In this document: one piece after another, positions 13,031 to 26,063 of the stretch
Position numbering within the stretch: position 1 is the stretch's first letter
Layout of the letters: each line of letters starts with the position of its first letter
From: Limnoperna fortunei
Taxonomy: Eukaryota; Mollusca; Bivalvia; Mytilida; Modiolidae
Length of the DNA: 64,000 nt
Assembly: GCA_944474755.1 (NCBI GenBank)
Contig: OX104117.1
Span: forward strand, 39,883,222-39,947,221
Reading direction: 5' to 3'
The notes under the pieces: model-generated
Told to the model about the DNA's origin: nothing
Databases searched by the model: none
What the model saw: only the letters and a program-made list of their open reading frames with translations
Translations under genes and position numbers: made by a program

Positions 13031-13763
13031 TGTTCCTAATGTAATGTCGGTTAAATAAAATGTCATTAAAGACAACAGCGATGTAATATTCACTACGCCA
13101 GACGCGCGTTTCATCTAAGCAGTAGCTCTCAAACCCAACAAATATTTAAAATCCAAATAATGAAGATGTTGCATATTCCAAAATATTTTACCAAAACCAA
13201 CTAAGGCTATCTACACATTGTGAATAGAAAAAGCTCAGAATAATATATTTATTATAATAACCGAGACACATTGTAACGCAAAAAATGAGCAAATTGAAAT
13301 TGCAATTACTTTTCACAGTTTATTAGCGTTTTTCATTTGATAGGGCATACATGTAGTAAATTTTTGCATAAATTAGAACGGAAGTGTAAGCTAATAGCAG
13401 GCGATTATTGTCTGTGGGAAACTTTTCATAAAATGTCCTTTTCGGTCGAGACGGGAGCAGACGAACCTTTGTAAAAAATGTAAGATTCTGTAGAATACAA
13501 AAAAATGGCTAACTTATAATGTAAATTTCACGTAGCACAAGGCAAGGATGATTTGTGAGATGTAAATAACACAGGCGTCGTATAAAATATGGACCCGTTA
13601 TCGTAGAATATAATAAAAAAACTAGAACTAAAAACTGCCGTGCACGGGTGTGTGATTTTTAGGTTAGTACTCGCTGATATTGATACTAATAAATTGTTTC
13701 TTGTTTTCTGGATTACTGTTCTCAAAATAAAAATTGCTTAAATCATGACAGTTAATGTGACTA

Positions 13764-13987
13764 GAGGACTTGGTACTTGTAGTGCCATGTAGTTACGGTA
13801 GTTCGCATACTATTGATCACGTGGTCTGCGAACACTGTGGTCGCGGGTTCGAGTCTCTGCGGACAGGGTGCGGGAGACTCCAATCTTGAAAAGAATTGTA
13901 AGCTTTCCTTCCGAAGGTTGTTTGGGTTTTCTTCGGGTGTTCCGGTTCTCAAAGTAGCGTTAAACACCATGCATTCAAACAAACAAC
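13764..13987 (+). repeat. SINE-1 copy (tRNA-derived), diverged
   Basis: Carries the ATTGATCACGTGGTCTG segment, a B-box-like GGTTCGAGTCTCT, the SINE-1 body and a tail near TTAAACACCATGCATTCAAAC. The A-box region is badly decayed. Confidence 0.85.
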
Positions 13988-14125
13988 TCAAAGGTACTAT
14001 TTACATATTTATATAAATAAATATTTTTAACAAATACTTTTATTTCTAAAAAAACCCAAATTTTATTTCTTATTGATACAAAGATATAAAGAAAATAAAA
14101 GCAATAATTTTTATCACCTGATTCC

Positions 14126-15900
14126 TTAGGACAATGAAATGTCGATAAACCATGTCCCACGCCGTATAAACCGATGATGTCCCAATTTAGAACATTTTAG
14201 AATTTTTTACTTGGGACAATGAAATAGGTTTCCTAAGATTGTTTTAGGATAGCAATAATTTAATTGGTTTATTATTATCTTGTTGACACTTTTAAGTTTT
14301 AACATAACAATAAAACGTTTGCCAAATAGTACTGCCTTAATCTCTTCTTACAAAATGTGAATGGCCAAATCCGTAAAATTTGACTTCTTTTCTTACTCAA
14401 TTAATTGTGTGAACGGTTTAGCCTAGTTTATTTTCAAATAGTAAGGTGACAGTTCAACAAAAAAGAAAAAAATTAACTCGCACCAAATTAAGTCACATTA
14501 AAGATATATAAAATAGACATTTTGGTTTAAATGTGTACCAATTCCTTCAAACACTTATGCATTTATTGATACATTTTAATAAAAACGTTTGTTTACTTTT
14601 TTAGTGCATGCAATCCACATTGAAATTTTGTTAACGTTTTAAATTTCTAAATTTATTACACATATTCTGTTCTATCCGGAGAATATTGAAGACATAGTTA
14701 TGACATTGTCGTAGGACATCTTTCGGTGTGATGTCTAAGACACATCCTAAGACTGTCCTAGATCGTCCCCAGAACAAAAAATCACAAATATTTGCGAAAA
14801 GCAAATAAAAATGGTAGACATGGAAGCGTACAATTCTTGTTTGGTACATGTACTGTCAAAAAAAAACGTGACAGACTTCATCTGGTTAAGTATCTGGGTT
14901 TATCCGGTTAAAAGGATCGTAACCCTTATAAATATGTCCTATGATCTGTCTTAGAATAATACTTAGATTGATTTTAGGACATCTAATGAGTCAACGAAGC
15001 TGTCTTAGTATAGTCTTACTGAGAATTATCTTAGGACCATCCTCAGGCCTTATGTGGTAAATACTAAATGAATAAAAATAATTAAGGTAAAAAAGTCGAA
15101 CTTATTTTGAAGTTCTATTTTAATTTAACTTTTAGAGGGCATTTTAATGCAGCGATAAATTTGTCACAGCGAATTAATTTCACCCCCTCTATAGTACAAC
15201 AAATTCTAAGTTATACATCTAAGTCAAGCAGGGAAGTTAGTATATATATGTCCCTGGTCAAACTCAATAAGACCTAATATAACTTTTGTGATGTTAAAGT
15301 TGTGCTACATGAACAAGTAATTTTCTCTGTGCTAGTAGAACAGTGCAAATCGCTCTTAAAATTTGAAGAAAGAGAAATTTGGTTGTATTCTCTGTTATTG
15401 TTTTTTGATATTTTTTCGCATTTATTAAAAGTGTTATTTTAACTTGTAAAAAAAAAAATTTTTCACTTCAGGTTTAAGTATTAAGGATCCAAAGAGATTC
15501 TTATAAATATAAAATTTTACATTTCTTTAAAAGTTTAGCATCACTAAAACTGAAAGATTTTTTTTGAATATTATTTCTGATATTTTTTTTTACAAAATTG
15601 TGTACTGACTTTGTATTGCTGAATTTGTTGTCAAATATGTCGTTGTACAATTTGTGAACACCTTCGGCTCTGATTATCTTAAGACCATATTAGGGCACAT
15701 AGCTATAGTTGTCATACGTTTAGGATAAAAATAAGGCTTATGATAAGGGCATGTCCCTAAGACATATCCTGGTCCTAAGATAGCATCTTTGACATGACCT
15801 CAGATATGCCAACTTACAACACTTCAGGATAAGGACATGTCCTTGGACCATCCTAAGACATATCCTAACTTGGCCCCTGGACCACATGTGACCTACCAAG
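14126..15900. repeat. Cluster of CCTAAGA / TCTTAGG motifs
   Basis: Variants of CCTAAGACATATCCTAAGA and its complement occur many times on both strands: about 14126, 14233, 14690-14760, 14950-15050, 15680 and 15755-15870. They are concentrated at the two ends, with AT-rich DNA between. This looks like the motif-rich termini of a decayed DNA element or elements, but I could not define ends or a target duplication. No coding frame is supported. Confidence 0.4.
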
Positions 15901-17129
15901 GATTTCGCGGTGTATTGTCAAACCGATCACGGCAGTACATACTGACCGAAGTGACTAATAAAAAATTATATTGGCACCAATGTGTCGAAAAAAAACCATT
16001 AAGATAATTTAACAATAAAAGTTAACCAAGCCATAATTTAATTCAATATATTATTTCGGAGGCTTTTTAACAGACTTTAAAAGCAGACTTGATAGGGTTG
16101 GAAGCTGCACTGCTTATATAGACCTAGTAAAAATTCAAGGCAAATTGTAGCACTAGAAATCAGGTCATAAGTAGTTACAGTCATGCAGCACTTATGTCTG
16201 CCTCACGGTACTTGCAGTCTCAGTTACACTTCGATATGACCCAAGCGATACTAACTGACAATCGATTGAACCATTGCACACAAAAAAGGCTGTAACCAAA
16301 TATGGTAAAGGCACCGAGCATACTCTATAGCTCAACCCATATGTATGCAGATCACAACGATCACTGCAGCTGAACTGCGTTTTAACGGTCTTTACAACAT
16401 AATACAGCATTTTATTATATAAGTACAACACATAAACAAAAATGTCAATTTGATGTTTGTGCAAAACACGCCTAGGCCTAGTGATGTTTGACATTTAAAA
16501 ATACACAATGACAGTTCAATGAAGAATATAATTAAAATTCCACCAATAAATTATATAAGTATTGAAATAGTACTATATCTGAAAATCCATAGCGGTACAA
16601 CCTCCTTCTTTATTGTAATGCCCTAACCCATTGGAAGAAAGTAAGAGAATGGAAAAACACAGGTCAGACCAATAGGCTAATATTCTAATATCGTTTCTAT
16701 TATTTTTTCCTGGTACATTTCCTATATCGATTGTTTTGTATACATCTGATCTTACACATATATGATAATTTGTATTAAATTGTATGCATGCTTCATGAAT
16801 GTTGTTTTGTAAGATATTGTATATTTGGAGGAGACGTCATAATTTTGACTAACTTGTGTCTTATCCTATTTGCATATTTGAGCAAATTAAATATGTTTAA
16901 GCTAAACCACGAGGCATCTAAAAAAAACCTTGATCTTTCAGATACATGAGTAAAAAAGACAATAAATCATGTCACGAAAACTGTAAAGTATAAAATGAAA
17001 AATTTAGTGGAGATTAACTATGAAAAAAATATATTCTTTTGTAGATGGATTGATAAAAGCCTTTCACATATTTAGTGTAAATATAGGAAAATATATCCAT
17101 GTAATAGAAGCTGGAATTCAGCGTTAGTT
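15901..17129. other. Non-coding stretch
   Basis: AT-rich sequence. The longest frame (minus strand, 16192-16494) has no recognisable domain and no splice context that supports it. I see nothing else here. Confidence 0.4.
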
Positions 17130-17225
17130 ATAGTCTTCAGGGCGAATATCGATATTAGCCCTATAGAATGGCAAATATCGATTTTAGCCCTAGAGAACAG
17201 GGTGAATGTCGATATTAGCCATGGA
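17130..17225. repeat. Short tandem repeat, about 3 units of about 32 bases
   Basis: Three imperfect units around GGCGAATATCGATATTAGCC, each followed by CTATAGAA- or CTAGAGAA-like spacers. It lies just upstream of a hairpin at 17264. Confidence 0.7.
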
Positions 17226-17263
17226 GCGCATGACGACAATGTGATAAAAAGATTATTATATAT

Positions 17264-17375
17264 AATTTCCATATTTGACCTGATGTCAGCCCTCGACTCA
17301 TATATCTGCCATCGGGATAAAGCCATCGTGGCTGATATGAGAGTCTTGGCCTGATAGCAAGTCAAATATGGAAAT
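17264..17375. repeat. Hairpin (inverted repeat), MITE-like
   Basis: The left arm starts ATTTCCATATTTGACC and the right arm ends GTCAAATATGGAAAT. Inner parts also pair (GACTCATAT with ATATGAGAGTC). The hairpin is about 112 bases and has no coding content. Confidence 0.7.
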
Positions 17376-18734
17376 GACCATGTATTTCATATTAACAGGC
17401 CTTTAACATGTGGGTACTCAGAATATCGCAGGTTTAATATATCTGCATGAGTGTGCTGTAATTCACGTATTTGTATTGCCTTTTTGATTAAAAACATGCA
17501 AATTAATCTTTTCAAGAACAACGTACCAAATAATAATATGAATATTATACTAAACAAAAAAAGTTAAGGACAACTAAAAATACAATTTTTGTTAATAACA
17601 ATTCATAACAATTATAAATAAATGTACATTGAAACAAAGGGTATATTTATCTTACAAATTTTGGTTGCATGTCATTCAATCAAAGGCTACGAAATTCTAA
17701 TGCAAATTAAAATGCATAGCAAAAGTGGTCCCCAACATTTCTACTGTATATACATACAGGTAGTACAGAATAAATTTTAGTGAAATTTTAAAACACAGTG
17801 TACAATTCTTCAGACTTAAAATTTATATTCAATCAACACTTTAAAATCATTTATTACACAGTTTTCTACAGATACGCGGAAATTAATCAAATAAAAATAA
17901 TTGATTAAAATATTCTTGTAATGTGTTAACTATTATAATATATTTAATATGTAAATTTAAAATGAAATTAGGATGTTTGTCACTGAATCAAAATGTTTAC
18001 CCTAAATAAATATAATGATAAAAAGTTGACACAATGAGTGTTCCAATATTTTACTTATATATTTTATTCATAAATTAAATTATTTTTATGTTAATATTAA
18101 ACTAGAAATAACGCTAAAGTGTCTATATTTAGTTAAACTATACAAACAGTTAAATGTTAGCAGACATATTTACACTTGAAGCATTTTTTCAGTTGTAATT
18201 GTCTAATACTGCATTTTTTCAGATTAAAAAAAAGATGTTTAAAGTTTCAGTTAATTAAAACAAAAAGAGTTTTCCACGATTAGATCAACACCTCGACAGA
18301 ATCAATATGATGTTAACATTTTGACCTTGTTCATATCAAGCATATATATTTTGGCGCTGTATTTAACATCACTGTAACCATGGAACCCGTCGCAATATTA
18401 ACACACCGTTTTGACTTTACAAAATAACAAATTATTCAGTTAAACATACATGTCTATACTACATTTCTTTATTAACAAATTATTTATTTATAACATATAT
18501 AGTTATTGTACTTTTCTTAATTTCTTATCTGAATGGTGCAGTTTCACATGTCGATTACGATTTGTATCAGACCATGGGGAGGACCGGGGCAATATAGTTC
18601 ATATCACGAAAATACAATATTTAAAATTACAAGCCCTATAGGGAATATAATCTGAAACATTTAATTATACAGATGAAATGAATATTCCCAAACACAATAT
18701 GACAAATATTAACCTATTGTTTTCTGCAATCAAC
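17376..18734. other. Non-coding stretch
   Basis: Very AT-rich sequence. No repeat of the families found elsewhere in the window, and no supportable exon, was seen. Confidence 0.4.
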
Positions 18735-19080
18735 TGCGTGTTTTTGATCGGTATAAAAACTACTTTCGGTTCATGTTAAAAAATCACAACCGTATTAAAA
18801 TTGCATCAAAAAAGGTTATTTTTATCCGCTACACAAGCATTCAAGCGGAATCCAATATTTACATGTTTTCTGATCTGATTCAATTACGCGTTTGACATTG
18901 TTATTTTATTAAATATGATACTTGTTATTACGTGAATAGAGTTTTTGCGTGTTTTTGATTGGTTCTAAAATTGCATCAAAATATGGTTATTATTGTCCGA
19001 TGGTTACTTTTGCTTTATAAGCGAGTGGAATCCAATTTTTATCTTTTTTCTGATCTGTTTAATTTAAACATATTTAATTG
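18735..19080. repeat. Imperfect direct duplication of about 150 bases
   Basis: Two diverged copies, at about 18735-18890 and 18945-19075. Both begin near GCGTGTTTTTGAT, contain AAAATTGCATCAAAA followed by GGTTATT, and end near TTCTGATCTG. The short frame at 18959 overlaps the second copy and is not considered a gene. Confidence 0.6.
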
Positions 19081-19414
19081 TAAAAATAGATATGCCATTG
19101 AACATACAGTTAATGCAATAATAGGATTCGGAAAACAAGGTGAGAAGCTTTTACAAATCCGTCTCCAGTTATGAACATTACATATTTAACAAAATGTAAG
19201 ATACAAGCTCTGACAGGTTTGATAAATTATATTATAAAGAATCGTGAGAAGAACAAAATAGAGTAGAAAAATATATGTGCCAGGAAAAGGAAAATAGTAT
19301 AAAAAGAAAAAGGAAAAGGTTGATGAAATGCATTTTTTGTGTTTAATTTCTTTCCATCTACAAAACGTTTACTTTTTAGAATATAAGATTGCACTTAAAA
19401 AAAACATTCAGTAT

Positions 19415-20270
19415 TTTGTTCCATTGTTCCATGGCATATGACCCATATATAAGTAAGTTGGGCTCCGATACTTGTCTTGAATATGTTTAACGATCATGAC
19501 GATCTCGAATTTTGTACATCATAAGAAGTTTTTGTTTCTTTCTACAATCAGAAAGTTTTACCAACCCGTTTCCTCGTATAATTTGTCGAGCGATGTTAAT
19601 TTTGTGCCACACGTTACGATGCGCATCGCTTCTATCTGAATGCTTTCGATTTTGTTAACTAATGTTTTAATTAAGTTGTCCAAAGCCACGTTACTATATT
19701 CTTAGATTGGTCTGATGTATGAAAAATACATTTTTCCTACGGTAAATCGATCTACAACTAGGAGCACACGTCGTATGACATTGACTCTTAAGAATTCCCT
19801 TTTAACAATACAATTGATATGTTCATACCATGAGCCATCATCAGCGAAATAGATGCCCAATTTTTATGGCTAGATACTTCCTGAAGATAAATATTGTTCA
19901 TCCGCAATAGAGGGAGTACAAGCATAGTTTCGGTCTTCTAGGGGATTAAAACTCACGAGGCACTGCAAAGCCCAGCGGTGGATTTTGTCGATATCACTAT
20001 TCGACATATTCGCTGCGGTATCTGAGGTGTCAACATTGACATAAAAGCCAGTGTCGTCGGCAAATAATTTGATACACGCGTTTATATCGTCAACGACATC
20101 GTTAAGAACAAATTAGAAAAAGAAGAGAATCGAGCATTGATCCCTGTGGACCGCCGGCACTTACCAGTTTCCAGTCAGCGACACGTTGGAATCGTCCAGA
20201 CAGATAACCGTCAAACCAACTCAGAAGGCCTCCCGTAATGCCATATTCTTTTAGCGGCTTAGTGAATTAT
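19415..20270 (-). pseudogene. LINE reverse-transcriptase relic (non-LTR retrotransposon)
   Basis: Read on the minus strand from about 20270, broken frames give the thumb-side part of a non-LTR reverse transcriptase. In order they are: EYGITGGLLSWFDGYLSGR; a GGPQGSMLxSLLF motif (usually GVPQGSVLGPLLF); a FADDT catalytic motif after INACIKL; the HRWALQC region; then the C-terminal segment with MYFSYIRPI, NKIESIQIEAMRIVT and TSLDKLYEETGW. The piece ends near PTYLYMGH. Several in-frame stops and frameshifts are present, for example a stop just after the LLFLI motif, so it is dead. Endonuclease and ORF1 parts are missing, as expected after truncation and decay. The clade is not fixed from this; CR1/L2/Jockey-like is possible. 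Confidence 0.88.
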
Positions 20271-20319
20271 TAACTATGTACGTTCATATCTGTAGATATG
20301 GAGGTTTTAACACCTTAAG

Positions 20320-20372
20320 TGCCCCAAGTACGCCTTGTTTAATGTCCAGCGTGCAATATTTCAGCTGAATTA
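20320..20372 (-). repeat. SINE-2 3'-end fragment
   Basis: Minus-strand match to the SINE-2 tail module: TGTCCAGCGTGCAATATTTC followed by AGCTGAATTAG. It lies between the LINE relic and a SINE-1 copy. Confidence 0.55.
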
Positions 20373-20579
20373 GTTGGTAAATGTTTACCAATATTAAAAA
20401 ATATTTAAGCTATCTTCAGGACGTTTATCGCACAAGAAAAGAGATTACAAAGCGTGGTCTACGGTCCGGTTTTACTTGCTATACAAACAGTGACACGTAA
20501 TATTTGCCTAATTACTGTGCAAAGTCACATAGTAAAGTCAATCGCTCGGAGAAACATCCCAATAGTCTGCTCAATTACG

Positions 20580-20835
20580 ATTGTTTGTTTGTTTTGATGG
20601 TGTTTTCAGCAATTTTTCAGCTATATCATGTCGTCCAGATTTAATTAAGGGAGGAAGCCGGAGTACCCGGGGAAAACCCCCGACCTGCGGTAGGAAAACT
20701 GGCGATCCTTATCAATTAAGAATTGAGTCGAGTACACCCTGCCTGCAGTGAGAATCGAACACGGAATCTCAGTGTTGACGGACCACGTGATCAATAGTAG
20801 ACGAACTACCTTGACCACTAGGCCACCGAGGCCCC
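20580..20835 (-). repeat. SINE-1 copy, near full length
   Basis: Minus-strand copy. It starts (3' end) with TTGTTTGTTTG and ends (5' head) with GGCCACCGAGGCCCCC. The complement of the B box is GAATCGAACACG. The ACCACGTGATCAATAGTAGA segment is intact. The body is well preserved, with one change in the A-box arm (ACCACTAGG). Confidence 0.92.
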
Positions 20836-23800
20836 CTGCTCAATTTTGAAAACCTTTTCAGTGTATACCAGAACATAATCTAGTACTATGAATATTTTTA
20901 AATATTTTTGGCTACTTATTACCAGTATTACATTTTTGATGATCGACTGAAAATATTCTACGCATGTAAAATGAAAAATGGACAAAAGCAGCTGGATATT
21001 AGATGTTACTTAACGGGTGAAATAACATTTAAGGAATAAAATCCGCCAACTCACATTCCATTAAGGTCGGTCATTGTAAATGACAACAAGAAAACAACAA
21101 GGCCTTCCTTATTTGTCACTTGGGGTGACGATGAGCATCTATGTCGGTCGAGAACTAGGAATATATCCAAGCGCAATACAAGTAGGCAAATTCTAGCATC
21201 TTCTTAACATCTTAAAAATATTGCTGCATCAAAACTCGTTTGTACAATCTCGGAACATCTTTGAATATTTCGTACTTTAATGGAAACGGGGGTAAAAGAG
21301 CCTAGCGTTTCTTCCTTTTTGCAAAGTTTACAAATAAATTCGAAATTTGTATTAAACAAATCTTCTCTATTTTATTACTATAATCAAAGATCCTGTATTA
21401 AAATCGGGCTTCGAATGTTAAACTGTTCGAATACTTTGCAATTAACATATTTTATACTACTGCAAATTACACACACATTTAGCACGATTAAATCGGTTCG
21501 ATTTCCAAATGACGGCTAATTGATTGATAGAATAGCTGCTTAGCCTCCAGCGTGATATTTAAGAAATAATTCATACGGAGTATGATGTTGTACTTATTTA
21601 CAAATGGGCTAGGCCTTAATATTCGTTTTTGGACCAAACGAAAGTGAGGTAAAAATATGAATATAAAGGTCCAGCCCATGTGTAAATGAGTACAACATTA
21701 TACCCAGAATGAATTATTACAATTTTAATATGACAAAATCCTGTGTTTTTTGTCGATTCAAGCGGGTCATATAGGCCACGATTTTCTAGCCGCGATTTCC
21801 ATTAAAAAAAGATTGTGTCAAGAATCCTTACAGACACGTTACCAACTATGATCCGCGGTAATTGCTAGATGTATCCATATCCGATCCCAACGCGTAGAGC
21901 TCGGAAATACATTCGCAGTAAATGACAGGTGACAACGTGAAAGGAGAAAAGTAGACCGACCTACAGAAATACTATTCTATGAATTTCAAATTGCGTATAT
22001 CATATATAAAGATGAAAGTAATAATTTACTAGCATCATAGAAGTGGTAATTTCTGACTAATGTTTGTTTGGAAACATGCTACATGTATAAAAAAAATAAA
22101 CAAGAAATCGTGACACTTGTAAACTGTATCACGTGGTCTTGTTACCAGACATCAAAGACGTACACACATAAATAATTGTCTTTCTCAAAATAAGAAACGT
22201 AACTTTGATACTGTTTGCAAAAATAAAATAAATTACGTTTAGACCTTGAAAACATACCATAAATATCAAAAGAAAAAGTAACTTATGTCTAATATTGTCT
22301 TGTAATTAAAAACTTCAAAGAATTGTATTGAATAGATGTCATCTGGATATTTTGTGTTGCCTCATTATTTGTTAAAATAAATCCAAAATCGATATCCGGA
22401 GATTTAATTTGTAATTGTATGGTTAATTAATCAATTGAAGTTTAACGTCTACTAGACACTTAGTCCTCAGCTCTCGCGGAGATCAATGAAATCACGGAGT
22501 TTGCGAGCATTGCATATAACCTTTTTAATTTGCAAAAAGTTTCTTTTCAAAAGAGGAATGAGAACAAAATAATAAGTGTGAAAAAATATCTTTACAAGGA
22601 ATCCTTAGCTCACGGCTTCCATGAATCACGCGTAACAAATTACATAGTTTAGGAATTGGGACGCACCACCAAAGAAGAACATCTGATAAGTTCCCATAAT
22701 AGGTCAATAACTATGTATGTTAATAAACAAACATAACAAACATCCAATAAGAAGTTCACCCAATAACCTATATACATTAGGACCTTTGTTGTCCTCAGAA
22801 GTTTTACTCTACCATAATCTTGGAATGTTAAAGCTAGGCAGAGATACTTTTTAATAGAAAATTGACAAAAGTAAATAAAATAAACCTTAATAGGTTAGCT
22901 TAACTAATCTGGACCACCACCAACTTAGATTATCTAATTTAGAGGTTCTTGGTAAGTGTGATTTGTTGGGTAGTATTGTGACTTATGAGGTATATTTTCA
23001 AGACCTAATGTTTTTGACTGGATATTTTTGTATTACTGGTAAGTTTTTTATAAAAAAAATGTTGGCACATAATGAAGCTCTAGTAACGTTCTTGGTACGA
23101 TCAAAGCTGCTCACAGTGGCGGTGGGGTTTATGGGTTGTCAATTTATAATAGGAAAGCATGACCGCCTACACAAGTGGGTAAATTGTTTTAATAGCGTCA
23201 AGCTCCATGCACAGTATAGACAGCTTTTGCACATTTATAAATTGAGAAGTCGCATTGTAACCGCACAAAAGACTACATTTCTGAAAACACTCCATACTTC
23301 GGCCCATCCCATTTCCAGAAAGGTTTTGGTTAGCTTGTTTTTGTCATAAATATAGCTTAAATACAGCTCGCTGGGTGTTAACTAAGCAGTCAATAATCAA
23401 TCTAACAAGAAATATAACACAATAAAGTAACAAAGCACAAAATGTCAATTCATATGGAGAGAACCAGATCATGCTTCAGAGGCATTTTTAGCTTCCCTTT
23501 CTAGTTTTCAGGGCATTGTATTACGTGCAATGTCAATATCTTATAAATGCCTAGATGTAACCATTATTACGACAATTTAAAATGTAATATATCTGAAAAC
23601 GATGACAATTGTTATGGCTTATACATATGTAATTTTAATTTGATACGATTATCACGCTTTTCTGTGTAACTATGAATGCATGTGTCAAATGATTTCGACT
23701 GATTAAGCTTATTTTGAATGATTAAGCTTCATCTCGAATTCAACACAATCCCATAATCCCTTTAAATGAAGGTAATACCAAAATACCGAACAACGTTTAA

Positions 23801-24839
23801 CACTTTCCCTTTTATGATTTTTAACAGTTTTTTCTAATATATTATGTAAATTAAAACAATTATTAAAGTCACCATTTTATTTTGTTGGCTCTATATACAT
23901 GCTACATACCATACAAAAGATAAAGTGATAAGCTTTAATAAAAAGTTTTAAATTTTTAGTTACCATGGCAACAGGTCCCGTGGTTAAGGGTCAAAGACGC
24001 TCAAAAAATTTAAATTTGAACAATTTTTATTCTAATGGAGTTATTTTGAAGACCAGACTATTTCTACTATGGGCAAATTGATGTTTCTTTACTGCAGTAA
24101 TATGTTTATAAAGCACACATTTACCCGGTGTGTTCCTCGAACGCCTACTGGATAAAAACAACACCTCACTAGGTAGGGGGATTAAGGGGTCTATCAAGGG
24201 GAATGCCATAATTAGTTTACCTGTATTTACCTGGAAAATTATAATAAAGTATAGTAGACATCGAGAAACTGAATTGACTAGAAAGATATCAAAATAAAAT
24301 ATATTTACCCTAATCTTAAAGACATGTATTTATAGGAGGTTACCAGGTAACACGGAACCTATTTTGATAATTTTAAATTCTGACATTATGGATCCATGCT
24401 GCTCCTTGTCTTCCAGTGTTTTTGTATTATTAATTATGACTTGATGTGAGTATAAAAACAGATGTTAATTACAGTAAGTTTAAACCTATATATTTAAGTT
24501 TCAAAAATATTCAGATTTGGTTGCTATGGTTACCCCCGATGTAAACACCAATCAACCGATATTTATGCATGTTTTGAAATACTCCGCGTGTATCTTTATA
24601 CTCTATATATTGAAATTTGTGCTACTGCTTGAATCTATTCAGAAGAAATGTATTCAAATCTTTTTGATATTTGAATGCAGTTAGGAGTATATATATTTCA
24701 GTCAGTTATTTGTCCATTTGTCTATTTTACCATCTGTGTGTTCACAAGTACATTTGTGGAAGAAGACCACGATCTCGTATTTTATACTCCAGAATTAGTG
24801 ATCTGATATCTACGGAAGCGTATTAGGGCCACCAATTTT
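20836..24839. other. Long non-coding stretch
   Basis: AT-rich sequence with no confident exon. The 128-codon frame at 22963-23349 opens with TTG, not ATG, shows no domain and runs into a SINE-2-like tail at about 23345-23400 (AATATAGCTTAAATACAGCTC then GCTGGGTGTTAAC). Its later part may therefore be repeat body. No other signal was seen. Confidence 0.45.
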
Positions 24840-25162
24840 TTTTTCTAATTGTCAACTTTTTTCTCGGAATTATCGACTTTATTCTCGGAATTATCGACTT
24901 TTATCTCGGAATTATCGACTTTATTCTCGGAATTTCCGACTTTAATCTCGGAATTATCGACTTTATTCTCGGAATTATCGACTTTTCTCTCGGAATTATC
25001 GACTATAATCTCGGAATTTCCGACTTTAATCTCGGAATTATCGACTTTTTAATCTCGGAATTTCCGACTTTAATCTTGGAATTATCAACTTTAACCTCGG
25101 AATTTCCGACTTTAATCTTGGAATTATCGACTTTAATCTCGGGATTTCGGACTTCCATATTC
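24840..25162. repeat. 21-bp minisatellite (about 15 units)
   Basis: Tandem units close to TCTCGGAATTATCGACTTTA, with a TTTCC variant in place of TTATC. The 21-base period gives an artefactual heptad peptide (SELSTLF) that reads open on both strands. Units alternate between the two variants toward the right end, which suggests higher-order amplification of pairs. Confidence 0.92.
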
Positions 25163-25372
25163 ACACAAAGCGTTTCACTCCCCTTTCTGTTTTCACCCCG
25201 CCTAGACAACATGGAATATTCACAAATTAAATCGCTTCGCTCCGTATTGGCTAAACAGTGAAAATATAGGTTAGACATGAGTGTATAAGCTTTTTAAGAG
25301 GCACAGAAAGGGATGAAAACAGAAAGGGGAGTGAAAGATAGAAGTAGGAAATTCCGAGATTAAAGTCGGGTC
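25163..25372. repeat. Inverted repeat enclosing one inverted minisatellite unit
   Basis: The left arm near 25165-25200 (TTTCACTCCCCTTTCTGTTT) is complementary to about 25311-25340 (AAACAGAAAGGGGAGTGAAA). The right arm continues into AATTCCGAGATTAAAGTCGG, a single inverted minisatellite unit at 25347-25370. The array therefore appears to have expanded within one arm of a foldback element. Confidence 0.8.
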
Positions 25373-26063
25373 GTGCTGATGTACCGAAACGTTACATGTA
25401 TGACTATGAAATTCAAAGTGGAAATAATATACTGGCATTTTATTATTTTCAGTATAAAAATCAAATATACAATAAAATGAATCATTCTTGTCCCAATTTG
25501 CTAAATGTGTAACTCAGTATTATACCTTTATAACTTCTTCCAAAGATTTAACTTGAAGAAATGAAAGGCCTGGCATTAAATTTCTGGCATTGCAGTTCTG
25601 ATCAAGTGTGCTTGTTGTTGAACAATTTTTTTCCGCTAATGACAGCTTTTGGTCTAATATTTAGTGGAATGTAAATAAGTGGGACAAATATTACTGTACA
25701 AAGTATCTTGAAGAACCAATCGGTATCATTAACTGCTTCTAGTCCATTCTGAACAAAAGAAATTAATCATGATAATTCAGCTGTACATGTATATTAAATG
25801 GTAAACAAATAGTTTCTGGATTAAACTATCCTGTTGTGAATATGATAAATATTTAAAACACGACAGAATAAGAGATTTCTGAAACATTTCAGGTAATATA
25901 CAACTGTATTACATTTTGATATTTTCTTTGATTAGAGTGATTTTAGTTCTATTTAAATTTAGTTTTAAATTATTGATCTGATAAAGAGTTATTTCAAGTT
26001 TCAATGAAAATAAAGTATAGTAAAATATTTCCTACAAGTCTACTAGTATTCCAATTGCATGAC
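25373..26063. other. Non-coding stretch
   Basis: AT-rich; no repeat or exon recognised. Confidence 0.4.

Larger units (their letters stand above)
5681..13567 (+). repeat. Tandem segmental duplication, copy B
   Basis: Second copy of the unit in 1-5185. It is longer because it carries insertions absent from copy A: a repeat at about 6893-7094, a palindromic element at 7251-9864 and about 440 bases at 12590-13030. Its TCAA microsatellite is also expanded (12051-12138), where copy A has only three or four units near 4160. Order of events can be read directly: SINE-2 fragments shared by both copies (3527/11487 and 4119/11990) predate the duplication, while the three insertions came later. It contains the leader exon at 10929. 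Confidence 0.88.

Noticed and set aside
16192..16494. 100-codon minus-strand frame
   Set aside because: No domain, no supporting splice or codon pattern; consistent with chance.
22963..23349. 128-codon plus-strand frame
   Set aside because: Starts with TTG, has no recognisable domain, and ends at a SINE-2-like tail. No splice or promoter evidence.
24849..25278. Open frames of 67-91 codons on both strands with heptad SELSTLF repeats, looking like a coiled-coil or secreted repeat protein; also CRISPR-like spacing
   Set aside because: They are by-products of the 21-base minisatellite. There are no unique spacers between units, and the genome is eukaryotic.
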